A stretch of 17,506 nt of DNA, from contig DFYJ01000001.1 in the NCBI GenBank assembly GCA_002383325.1, positions 21,098 to 38,603 on the forward strand, given 5' to 3'. Shown one piece after another: positions 7,788-14,906 of the stretch. The notes below the pieces were generated by a model. The model worked only from the letters and a program-made list of their open reading frames with translations, was not told the DNA's origin and made no database searches. A program made the translations under genes and the position numbers. The number at the start of each line of letters is the position of its first letter. Positions within the stretch are counted from its first letter, which is position 1. The DNA is from Candidatus Aminicenantes bacterium UBA4085 (GTDB lineage: Bacteria; Acidobacteriota; Aminicenantia; Aminicenantales; UBA4085).

Positions 7788-7816
7788 TTGCGCCGAACCG
7801 GCGGTTCGATGAGAAT
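7788..7816 (+). promoter_or_regulatory. Candidate promoter of the polysaccharide operon with a dyad in the spacer
   Basis: TTGCGC (7788-7793) and GAGAAT (7811-7816) are spaced 17 nt apart, matching consensus at 3 and 4 of 6 positions. The spacer carries a perfect 7+1+7 inverted repeat (CGAACCG-G-CGGTTCG, 7794-7808), placed like an operator between the -35 and -10. Transcription would start near 7823, giving an ~80-nt leader to asnB. The hexamers are weak; the dyad is a direct observation. Confidence 0.35.
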
Positions 7817-7838
7817 GTACGCGACCGTGAGGTTCCCA

Positions 7839-7877
7839 GGCTCCGTCCGCGCCCCCTGGCCGGCGGAGACGGAAGCC
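7839..7877 (+). promoter_or_regulatory. Imperfect GC-rich hairpin in the asnB leader
   Basis: GGCT-CCGTC-CGC (7839-7850) can pair with GCG-GACGG-AGCC (7863-7877), with bulges at 7866-7867 and 7873. The structure lies between the candidate promoter and the asnB ribosome site (GGAGG, 7893-7897). In DNA this G+C-rich such a stem may be chance. No T-run follows, so it is not an intrinsic terminator. Confidence 0.25.
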
Positions 7878-7905
7878 CCGGGCCTGAGCAAGGGAGGAAC
7901 GGATC

Positions 7906-9798
7906 ATGTGCGGTTGGGTCGCCCTTTTCAACAGGGACCGCAAGCCTGTCGATCCAACTGTTCTTTCGGCCATGGCCGAGTCCCTGGCTCACCGCGGCCC
8001 CGACGGCTCGGGCCAGCTGGTTGAGGGCCCGGTCGGGCTGGCCCACCGGCGCTTGGCGGTGATCGATCCGGCCGGAGGCGCCCAGCCCATGACCGTCGGC
8101 CCCGTCACGGTCGTCCATAACGGCGAGATCTACAACTACCGTGAGCTGCGGGCCGAGTTGGAAGCCCTCGGACACGCCTTCCGCACGGAGTCCGATACCG
8201 AGGTCCTGGGCCGGGCTTACCTGGCCTGGGGCGAAGACTGCGTCCGCCGCTTCAACGGCATGTTCGCCTTCGCCGTCCATGATCCCCGCAGCCGCCGCGT
8301 CTTGGCAGCCCGGGATCCCTTCGGCATCAAGCCTCTCTACATCTGGGCCGACGGCCGCCGGACGGCCCTGGCCTCCGAAATCAAGGCCTTCCAGCGCCAT
8401 CCCGACTTCCGGGCCGAGCCCGAGATGGCGGCTCTGCGCGACTACGTCTTCTTTCAGTACGTGCTGAACGGTGAAACCTTTTTCCGCGGCGTGCGCAAGA
8501 TCCGCCCGGGGCATTTCCTGTCGCTCGACACCGAGACGGGGGCCGAGAGGCACGTCAAATACTGGGAGCCGGACTTCACCGTCCGCGCCTCCTGCACCGA
8601 GGAGCGCTGCGTCGAGGAGCTGCGGATGCTCCTGCACGACGCCGTCCGCCTCCAGCTCCGCAGCGACGTGCCGCTCGGGGCGACCCTTTCGGGCGGGCTC
8701 GACTCCAGCTTGGTCACGATCCTGGCCTCGCGCCTCGGCGGCCGGCCGGTGCAGACATTTACCGGCGCCTTCGACGAGGGCCCGGCCTTCGACGAATCCG
8801 GCTACGCCCGCCTGGCCGCGGCCGCGGCCGGCTCCGAAGTCCGGGTCATCCGCCCGACGGCGGCCGAGTTCATCGAAACGATGCCGAAGATCATCTACCA
8901 CATGGACGAGCCGGTGGCCGGGCCGGGGGTCTTTGCCCAATACATCGTGGCCCGCGAAGCGGCCCGCTCGGTCAAGGTGCTGCTGGGGGGCCAGGGCGGC
9001 GACGAGATCTTCGGCGGTTATGCCCGGTACGCCATCGCCTACCTGGAGCAGGCCCTCAAGGGCGCCGTCCACCAGAGCAACGACGAGGGCGAGCACATCG
9101 TCTCGCTCCATTCCATACTGCCCAACCTGCCGTTCCTGCGGGCCTACGGCCCGATGCTCCGCTATTTCTGGAGCGACGGCGTCTTCGACGACATGGACCG
9201 GCGCTATTTCCGGCTGGTGGACCGCAGCCAGGGCGATCTCGGGCTCTATGCCCCCGGCTTCCGCGCGCTTCTCGACCCGGAGCCCGTCTTCGAGCGCTTC
9301 CGCGGCCTGTTCCACAATCCGCGGACCCAGTCCTATTACAACAAGATGGTCTATTTCGACATGGCGGCCAGCCTGCCCGCCCTGCTCCACGTCGAGGACC
9401 GCGTCAGCGCGGCCCACGGCGTCGAGTCTCGGGTGCCGATCCTGGACTACCGCCTGGTGGAATTCATCGCCTCCCTGCCGCCCAGAATGAAATTCCGGGG
9501 GGCCGAGATGAAGTACATCCTCAAGCGGGCCGCGACCGGCATCGTGCCGCCGGAGATTCTGGCCCGCAAGGACAAGATGGGCTTCCCCATCCCGCTGCAT
9601 CTTTGGGCCCGGGATGGCCTACGCGGCTTCTTCCGGGATGTTCTGACCTCGCCCGCCTGCCGGCAGCGCGGCCTCTTCGACCAGGCCCGGGTGGAGGAGC
9701 TCATCGAGCGCGAGGACGCCTTCGGGCGCCGCCTCTGGGGCCTGCTGAACATCGAGCTGTGGTTCCGGACGTTCATCGACGGCGGAGGCCGGCCGTGA
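7906..9798 (+). CDS. asnB: Glutamine-hydrolysing asparagine synthase family amidotransferase
   Basis: 630 aa with the complete AsnB layout. An N-terminal class II glutaminase begins at the nucleophile Cys2 (MCGWVALF) and includes HRRLAVID, NGEIYNYREL and RDPFGIKPLY. A C-terminal synthetase domain follows, with the PP-loop SGGLDSS at 262-268 and GGQGGDEIFGGY at 361-372. The known reaction is ATP-dependent amidation of aspartate with ammonia from glutamine. Paralogues inside polysaccharide clusters can amidate other carboxyl groups, such as sugar uronates, and the next gene makes such uronates. The start is supported by GGAGG at 7893-7897, 8 nt before the ATG, and because Cys2 must follow the initiator Met. 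It is the first gene of the operon, and its TGA overlaps the next GTG. Free asparagine synthesis is the conservative alternative. Confidence 0.88.
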   Translation: MCGWVALFNRDRKPVDPTVLSAMAESLAHRGPDGSGQLVEGPVGLAHRRLAVIDPAGGAQPMTVGPVTVVHNGEIYNYRELRAELEALGHAFRTESDTEVLGRAYLAWGEDCVRRFNGMFAFAVHDPRSRRVLAARDPFGIKPLYIWADGRRTALASEIKAFQRHPDFRAEPEMAALRDYVFFQYVLNGETFFRGVRKIRPGHFLSLDTETGAERHVKYWEPDFTVRASCTEERCVEELRMLLHDAVRLQLRSDVPLGATLSGGLDSSLVTILASRLGGRPVQTFTGAFDEGPAFDESGYARLAAAAAGSEVRVIRPTAAEFIETMPKIIYHMDEPVAGPGVFAQYIVAREAARSVKVLLGGQGGDEIFGGYARYAIAYLEQALKGAVHQSNDEGEHIVSLHSILPNLPFLRAYGPMLRYFWSDGVFDDMDRRYFRLVDRSQGDLGLYAPGFRALLDPEPVFERFRGLFHNPRTQSYYNKMVYFDMAASLPALLHVEDRVSAAHGVESRVPILDYRLVEFIASLPPRMKFRGAEMKYILKRAATGIVPPEILARKDKMGFPIPLHLWARDGLRGFFRDVLTSPACRQRGLFDQARVEELIEREDAFGRRLWGLLNIELWFRTFIDGGGRP

Positions 9799-11441
9799 AC
9801 GCCCCGATCCGGAGGGCTGCGGTCGTCGGCGCCGGCGTCGTGGGCGTGCCCATGGCCGCCCTCCTGGCCGACGCGGCGGAAGGTCCCAACGTCGTCCTGA
9901 TCCAGCGGGCCTCGCCGTCCTCGGCCTGGAAGGTCGCCGCCCTCAATCAAGGCCGCAATCCCCTGGGCGGCATCGAACCGGATCTGCCGGAGATCATCGC
10001 CCGAGCCGTCTCGGCCGGGCGGCTGCGGGCCGCCTCCGATCCGGCCGAAGCCGGGCCGGCCGAAGCCATCCTTGTCTGCGTCCAGACGGACAAGGCCGGC
10101 CTCGAGCCGGACTACGGGCCGCTCTTCGGGGCCCTGGACGGTTTGGCCCCCGTCCTGGCCGGACGCCGTCCGGCCCGCCCGACCTTGCTGGTCATCGAAT
10201 CCACCCTGGCCCCCTCGACCATGGCCTCGGTCATCAGGCCGCGGCTGGCCGCCCAAGGCCTGGCCGACGGGCGGGACATCGACCTCGGCCACTCGCCCAA
10301 CCGGGTCATGCCCGGCCGCCTGGTCGAGCGCATCCGCAGCGGCGACAAGATCGTGGCCGGCCTGAGGCCCGAGACGACCGGGCGGATCCTGGACCTCTAC
10401 CGGACGTTCATCCCGGCCGCCCAGCTTCAGCCCGCCGATGCCCTGACCGCCGAGACGGTCAAGACCCTGGAAAACGCCGAGCGGGACGTCCGCATCGCCT
10501 ACTCGGCCGAAGCGGCCCGCTTTTGCGACGCCGCAGACGTCGACTTCCACGACCTGCGGGCCGAGGTCAACCGGCGCTTGGAAGGAGCCGGAGGCCTGCT
10601 CATCCCGACCGTCGGCGTCGGCGGCCACTGCCTGCCCAAAGACGGCATCCTGCTGCTCTGGCGGATGATCGGGGCCGGCCGCGACACGACGGACAGTTTG
10701 ATCCTGGAGTCCCGCCGGATCAACGACGAGGCGCCGGCCCTGACCGCGGCCCGCATCGAGAGCGCCTTCGGGCCCCTCCATCGCCTCGCCCTGGCCATCC
10801 TCGGCGCGGCCTACCGCCCCGATGCGGCCGATACCCGCAACTCCCCGTCCATGGCCCTGGCCAGAATCCTGCGTCCCCGAACCGGCCATCTGACGCTTCA
10901 CGATCCCTATGTCCGGGCCGAGGACCCGCGGCTGGCGGAATCCGGCCTGGCCGACATCTTCACGAATGATCTCGAGCCGGCCCTGGCCCAGGCCGAGATC
11001 GTCGTCATCGGGACCGCCCACGCCGTCTACCGGGAAGCGATCTTCGGCGAGGCGGTGGCTCCATCGGCCAGGGCTCTTTTTGACGGCGCCCACCTCCTGC
11101 TGCGAGACGAGTTCGCCGTCCGCCCGCTCGTCTTCGAGGGCATCGGCAAAGGCCGGGGCAAGCCCCCAGCCGAGCTTATTGCGGCCGTCGAAGCCGGCCT
11201 TCAGGCGGTCCGGCGGGGTTTGGCGAATGAGATCGCCGGACTGGCCGCCTTCCTGCGGGAGAAGCCGGAATACGGGGCCGGCCCCGATTTCGGCCTCGAG
11301 ACGATCCGCAGCCTGGCCGGAACTTGCGCCACCGGCTGCCATATGGCCGAGACGGGCCCGGTGGATGCGATGCCGGAGTATCCCGGCTTCCACCCGCGCC
11401 TGCCCGCGTTGGCCCGCCGGGCTTGGGAGAAGAAGCGGTGA
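9795..11441 (+). CDS. Nucleotide-sugar 6-dehydrogenase with C-terminal extension
   Basis: 548 aa from a GTG that overlaps the asnB stop as GTGA; GGAGG at 9784-9788 lies 6 nt upstream. It belongs to the UDP-glucose/GDP-mannose dehydrogenase family (WecC/WbpA-like), which oxidises C6 of an NDP-sugar to a carboxylate with two NAD+. Visible are a Rossmann loop GAGVVG (12-17), NQGRNPLGGIEPDL, ESTLAPST, SPNRVMPGR, the central KTLENAERDVRIA helix, the catalytic GVGGHCLPKD with Cys279, and a C-terminal Rossmann domain (RNSPSMAL, LHDPYV). The sequence drifts from typical members (CVQTDK for CVPTP). About 108 residues follow the usual end near residue 440, including C511 and C515. The NDP-sugar substrate (UDP-GlcNAc, UDP-ManNAc, UDP-Glc or GDP-Man) cannot be chosen from sequence alone. 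Confidence 0.87.
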   Translation: MNAPIRRAAVVGAGVVGVPMAALLADAAEGPNVVLIQRASPSSAWKVAALNQGRNPLGGIEPDLPEIIARAVSAGRLRAASDPAEAGPAEAILVCVQTDKAGLEPDYGPLFGALDGLAPVLAGRRPARPTLLVIESTLAPSTMASVIRPRLAAQGLADGRDIDLGHSPNRVMPGRLVERIRSGDKIVAGLRPETTGRILDLYRTFIPAAQLQPADALTAETVKTLENAERDVRIAYSAEAARFCDAADVDFHDLRAEVNRRLEGAGGLLIPTVGVGGHCLPKDGILLLWRMIGAGRDTTDSLILESRRINDEAPALTAARIESAFGPLHRLALAILGAAYRPDAADTRNSPSMALARILRPRTGHLTLHDPYVRAEDPRLAESGLADIFTNDLEPALAQAEIVVIGTAHAVYREAIFGEAVAPSARALFDGAHLLLRDEFAVRPLVFEGIGKGRGKPPAELIAAVEAGLQAVRRGLANEIAGLAAFLREKPEYGAGPDFGLETIRSLAGTCATGCHMAETGPVDAMPEYPGFHPRLPALARRAWEKKR

Positions 11442-12436
11442 TCAAGCCCCCGGCCGCCCTGTCGTTCGACCTCGACAACCTCTGGTCCTATCTCAAGACG
11501 CACGGCGACCGCGGTTGGGAGGCTTATCCGACCTATCTGCCGCGGCTCATCCCGGATGTGCTCGGCGTCATGGCCCGTCGGCGCCTTCGCCTGACCTTCT
11601 TCGTGGTCGGCCGCGACGCGGAGCGGACTGAGAATGCGGCGCCCCTGGCGTCGATCGCCCGGGCCGGGCACGAGATCGGCAATCACTCCTTCGATCATGA
11701 GCCCTGGATGTCGATCGGCCCGGCCGATAAGATCGCCCGGGATATCGAGACGGCCGAAAAGGCCATCGTCGCGGCTTCCGGGGTCCGGCCCGACGGCTTC
11801 CGCGGGCCGGGCTTCTGCTGGAGCCCCGACCTGCTGGAAATCCTGGCCGACCGGGGCTACCGCTACGACGCCTCGACCCTGCCGACCTTTCTCGGCCCTC
11901 TCGGGCGGGCCTATTATTTTGCCCGCTCCGGCTTCGCCGCGGAGGAGAAGGCCCTTCGCTCCGACCTCTTCGGCGGCTGGCGCGACGGGTTGAGGCCGTC
12001 CGGTCCCTATCTCTGGGCCCTGCCCTCGGGGCGCCGCCTGGCCGAAATCCCCGTGACCACGATCCCCCTGCTCAAGACGCCCTTCCATCTGAGCTACCTC
12101 CTCTACCTGGCCCGCTTTTCCGAAAGCCTGATGACGGGCTACCTGCGGCTGGCCATGGCCGCCTGCCGGGCGGCCGGTATCGGCCCCAGCTTCCTCCTTC
12201 ACCCGCTGGACTTCCTCGGGCCCGAGGACGCGCCCGGCCTTGCCTTCTTCCCCGGGATGGATATTAATAGAAGCCGCAAGCTGCGCCTGGCGGGCCGCGT
12301 CCTGGACCTTCTGGCCGAGCGCTTTGATCTCGTCCCGCTGGGAGAATTCGCCCACAGCCTGGAAGCCGGGCCCCGCCCCCTGCGCCTCCGTCCGGCGTCA
12401 AGCGGCGGCAAAAAGCCGGCTGGAGTCGGATCATGA
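11438..12436 (+). CDS. Polysaccharide deacetylase (NodB/CE4 superfamily)
   Basis: 332 aa from a GTG overlapping the previous stop as GTGA; GGGAG at 11425-11429 gives an 8-nt spacing. NodB-fold motifs are present in order: SFDLDN with D11 and D13 in place of TFDDG, the metal-binding H83-x3-H87 in GNHSFDHEPW, the RGPGF block near residue 125, and a C-terminal HPLD with H255. Family members hydrolyse N- or O-acetyl groups on glycans using a divalent metal. There is no signal peptide or membrane segment, so it probably acts in the cytoplasm on a nucleotide- or lipid-linked precursor rather than on secreted polymer. It is sandwiched in the glycan operon and overlaps the GT2 gene by ATGA. The C-terminal ~20 residues are basic, Gly/Ser/Pro-rich and probably disordered. 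The substrate is unknown. Confidence 0.85.
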   Translation: MIKPPAALSFDLDNLWSYLKTHGDRGWEAYPTYLPRLIPDVLGVMARRRLRLTFFVVGRDAERTENAAPLASIARAGHEIGNHSFDHEPWMSIGPADKIARDIETAEKAIVAASGVRPDGFRGPGFCWSPDLLEILADRGYRYDASTLPTFLGPLGRAYYFARSGFAAEEKALRSDLFGGWRDGLRPSGPYLWALPSGRRLAEIPVTTIPLLKTPFHLSYLLYLARFSESLMTGYLRLAMAACRAAGIGPSFLLHPLDFLGPEDAPGLAFFPGMDINRSRKLRLAGRVLDLLAERFDLVPLGEFAHSLEAGPRPLRLRPASSGGKKPAGVGS

Positions 12437-13527
12437 GCAAGCCCCTGGTCACAGTCGTCCTGCCGGCCTTCAACGAGGAAGCCGGCCTGCGGTCCAGCCT
12501 GGAGCGGGTTCGGGCGGCCTTGGAAGCCCTGCGGGACGAATATCGGACCGAGATCCTGGTCGTCGATGACGGCAGCACCGACCAAACGCTGGATGTGGCC
12601 AAGACCTTCGCCGCCGCGAACCCCGGCGTGAGGGTCCTTCACCACATGGACAACTTCCGCCTTGGCCAGGCCCTGCGGAGCGCCTTCCACGATTCGCGCG
12701 GCGATATCGTCGTGACCCTGGACGCCGATCTGAGCTATACACCCGAGATCGTGGGCGCCATGCTTCGCCGGATGCGCGAGACGCGGGCCAAGATCGTCAT
12801 CGCCTCGCCCTACCGCAAGGGCGGAGCCGTACTCAACGTCCCGCCTATGCGCCGGCGGCTCAGCCGCTGGGCCAACCGATTCCTCTGCCGGATGGCCACC
12901 AAGGACCGCTTCTCCGACAAGCTGACCAACATCACCGGCATGGTCAGGGCTTACGACGGGGAATTCATTCGCGGCCTGAGCCTGTGGGCCATGGATGTGG
13001 ATATCAACGCCGAGATCATCAACAAGGCCAAGATGCTGCGGGCCCGGATCGTCGAGATCCCGGCCGTTCTGGACTGGGGCCCGCCCAAGCCCGGCGTCCG
13101 GCGCCGCGGGCCGCGGGCCACCGATACCCGTCGGATCATCGTTCAAAGCCTGGTCTCGGGCTTTCTTTTCCGACCCTTCCTCTTCTTCGTCTGGCCGGGC
13201 CTGTTTCTGCTGATCCTGTCGTTCTATCCCCTAATCTGGACGGTCATCCACGCCGTCCGGGCCTACGCCACGGCGGCCGCCGGGCAGCCCTTCGATTTCC
13301 GTCTGTCGGAAGCCATTGCCTCCGCCTTCAAGCTGGCCCCCCACGCCTTCATCGTCGGGGGAATCGCCCTCCTAGTGGCCATCCAGCTCCTGAGCATCGG
13401 CCTCCTGGCTTTGCAGAAGAAGCGCTATTTCATCGAGCTGTACACCCTGGAGTCGCTGATCCTGCGCAATACCTCCAGGCACGACGCCCCGTCCACGCCC
13501 CTCGCCGAGCCCCTGCGGAAGGAGTGA
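12433..13527 (+). CDS. Family 2 glycosyltransferase with C-terminal membrane anchor
   Basis: 364 aa. The N-terminal GT-A domain shows VTVVLPAFNEE (start of strand 1), VVDDGSTD with D45-D46, and the metal- and nucleotide-binding DAD at 97-99 in TLDADLSY. This is the DPM1/DPG-synthase style that transfers a sugar from an NDP donor to polyprenyl phosphate. Two hydrophobic segments follow, at about 245-275 and 305-328, anchoring it to the inner membrane with the catalytic domain in the cytoplasm. It could charge a lipid carrier for a GT-C enzyme such as those flanking the operon, or add a sugar to a lipid-linked glycan. The start overlaps the deacetylase stop as ATGA, with GGAG at 12422-12425 seven nt upstream. 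The NDP-sugar donor is unknown. Confidence 0.86.
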   Translation: MSKPLVTVVLPAFNEEAGLRSSLERVRAALEALRDEYRTEILVVDDGSTDQTLDVAKTFAAANPGVRVLHHMDNFRLGQALRSAFHDSRGDIVVTLDADLSYTPEIVGAMLRRMRETRAKIVIASPYRKGGAVLNVPPMRRRLSRWANRFLCRMATKDRFSDKLTNITGMVRAYDGEFIRGLSLWAMDVDINAEIINKAKMLRARIVEIPAVLDWGPPKPGVRRRGPRATDTRRIIVQSLVSGFLFRPFLFFVWPGLFLLILSFYPLIWTVIHAVRAYATAAAGQPFDFRLSEAIASAFKLAPHAFIVGGIALLVAIQLLSIGLLALQKKRYFIELYTLESLILRNTSRHDAPSTPLAEPLRKE

Positions 13528-13529
13528 CT

Positions 13530-14906
13530 GTGTCGCCCGCTCCGGCCCCCGGCCTTGCGATCGCCGTGGTCGGAGGCGGTGTGACCGGGATGGCCGCGGC
13601 CGAGACGCTCCTGCGGGAGGGCGCAGCTCCGGTCACCCTCTATGAGCGCGAGTCTTCTCTCGGCGGGCTCTGCGCCGGGGCCGAGATCGGCGGCTTGGCC
13701 TGCGACCGTTTCTACCATGTCGTTCTCCCCTCCGACCGCGAGACCCTGGCCTGGATCGGGGGCCTCGGCCTCGCGGACAAGCTGGTCTGGTCCCGGGCCG
13801 GGAGCGGATTCTACGGCCGCGGGCGGCTGGTCCCGTTCGCCGGCGCCGCGGACTACCTGCGCTTCCCTTTCTTGACCTGGTCTCAAAAGATCCGGCTCGG
13901 TTGGGGCATTCTCCGGGCCGCCGCGATCCGCGATTCTTCCGGCCCCGCGGCCGCTTCGTCGGAGGCTTGGCTGCGCGGCTTGTTCGGGACCGCCGTGACG
14001 GGGAAGATCTGGATGCCGCTCCTGCGGAGCAAGCTGGGGCCGGCCGCGCCCCGTGCCTCTGCGGCCTTCATCTGGGCCAGCATCCGGCGGTTGCTTTCCG
14101 GCCGTCGGGGCCCGGCCGCCCGGGAAAGCTGGGGCGCCCTGCGGGGAGGCGTGCGCGGTCTGGCCGCAGCGGCGGAGGATCGCCTCCGCCGCGACGGGGC
14201 CGCGATCCGGACCGGGTGCCGCGTACGACGGCTCGAGCTTCTCGCCGACGGCCGGATCCGTCTGGAGACTGAAGCGGGCCCAGCCTTCCACGACGCGGTC
14301 CTCTTGACCCTTCCCGGGCCCGAGGCCGGCCGGCTCCTTCCGGCCGACGCTCCGGGGGCGAAACTCTGGAGCGGACTCGAATACCTCGGCCTGGAAGCCG
14401 CCTGCGTCCTGCTCCAACGCCCCTTGTCCCCCTACTACGTCATCAACCTCCTGGACGAGTCCCTTCCTTTCACCGGGATCATTGAGACGACCAACGTCCT
14501 GCCGCCGGAGGAAATGGCCGGGCGCCACCTGGTCTATCTGCCCAAGTACCGTCCGGGCGCGGAAGATTCGGCCGGAGGCGGGACAAACCCGCTCCTGCTT
14601 CTCGAAGGGTTGAAGACGGTCTTCCCCGACCTCCGGGACGAAGAGATCATCGACGTCCGCCTCCAGCGGGCCGCCTGCGTCCAAGCCGTGCTCCCGCCCG
14701 GTCCATCCGATCCCTTCCCGCCCGAAGCTCGACGCCCCCTGCCCGGCGTCTTCGTGGCCAATGCGGCTATGATCACGGAGAGCCCCAGCAACATGAACGC
14801 CGCCCTGGAGCTGGGACGGGAGGCGGCCCGCAGAATCCTGGCCGAGCGGGCTCAGCGGGAAAGCTTGAACAGGGAGGCCTCAGGACGCTCGGCCAGCAGC
14901 GGGTAA
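13530..14906 (+). CDS. FAD-dependent oxidoreductase (amine oxidase / UDP-Galp mutase-like)
   Basis: 458 aa. The dinucleotide-binding N-terminus is VVGGGVTGMAAAETLL (GGGxxG at 15-20), followed by LYERESSLGGLCAG, where the acidic residue binds the FAD ribose. The C-terminal FVANAAMITESPSNMNAALELG block resembles the second FAD contact of amine oxidases, protoporphyrinogen-oxidase-like proteins and UDP-galactopyranose mutases. Such flavoproteins are common in glycan clusters, where they often have no assigned reaction. The GTG at 13530 is preferred because AAGGAG (13519-13524) sits 5 nt upstream; a GTG at 13524 overlaps the GT2 stop but is too close to a ribosome site. The open frame extends far upstream inside the GT2 gene, and that part is a shadow. 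The last 55 bp overlap the 3' end of the convergent GT-C gene. The substrate is unknown. Confidence 0.75.
   Translation: MSPAPAPGLAIAVVGGGVTGMAAAETLLREGAAPVTLYERESSLGGLCAGAEIGGLACDRFYHVVLPSDRETLAWIGGLGLADKLVWSRAGSGFYGRGRLVPFAGAADYLRFPFLTWSQKIRLGWGILRAAAIRDSSGPAAASSEAWLRGLFGTAVTGKIWMPLLRSKLGPAAPRASAAFIWASIRRLLSGRRGPAARESWGALRGGVRGLAAAAEDRLRRDGAAIRTGCRVRRLELLADGRIRLETEAGPAFHDAVLLTLPGPEAGRLLPADAPGAKLWSGLEYLGLEAACVLLQRPLSPYYVINLLDESLPFTGIIETTNVLPPEEMAGRHLVYLPKYRPGAEDSAGGGTNPLLLLEGLKTVFPDLRDEEIIDVRLQRAACVQAVLPPGPSDPFPPEARRPLPGVFVANAAMITESPSNMNAALELGREAARRILAERAQRESLNREASGRSASSG

Noticed and set aside
7800..7810. GGCGGTTCGAT resembling the RfaH ops element
   Set aside because: It matches GGCGGT and the last T but lacks the AG at positions 7-8. 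It overlaps the predicted -10 region and is part of the dyad.
7687..9600. 637-aa minus-strand open frame antisense to asnB
   Set aside because: Low-complexity composition typical of reverse-complement GC-rich codons; it lies almost wholly over asnB.
9447..11393. 648-aa minus-strand open frame antisense to the dehydrogenase
   Set aside because: Same shadow composition, and it conflicts with two well-supported plus-strand genes.
12984..13529. Upstream extension of the FAD oxidoreductase frame
   Set aside because: It would overlap GT2 by more than 500 bp with Arg/Pro/Gly-rich shadow sequence. The Rossmann start and ribosome site place the real start at 13530.
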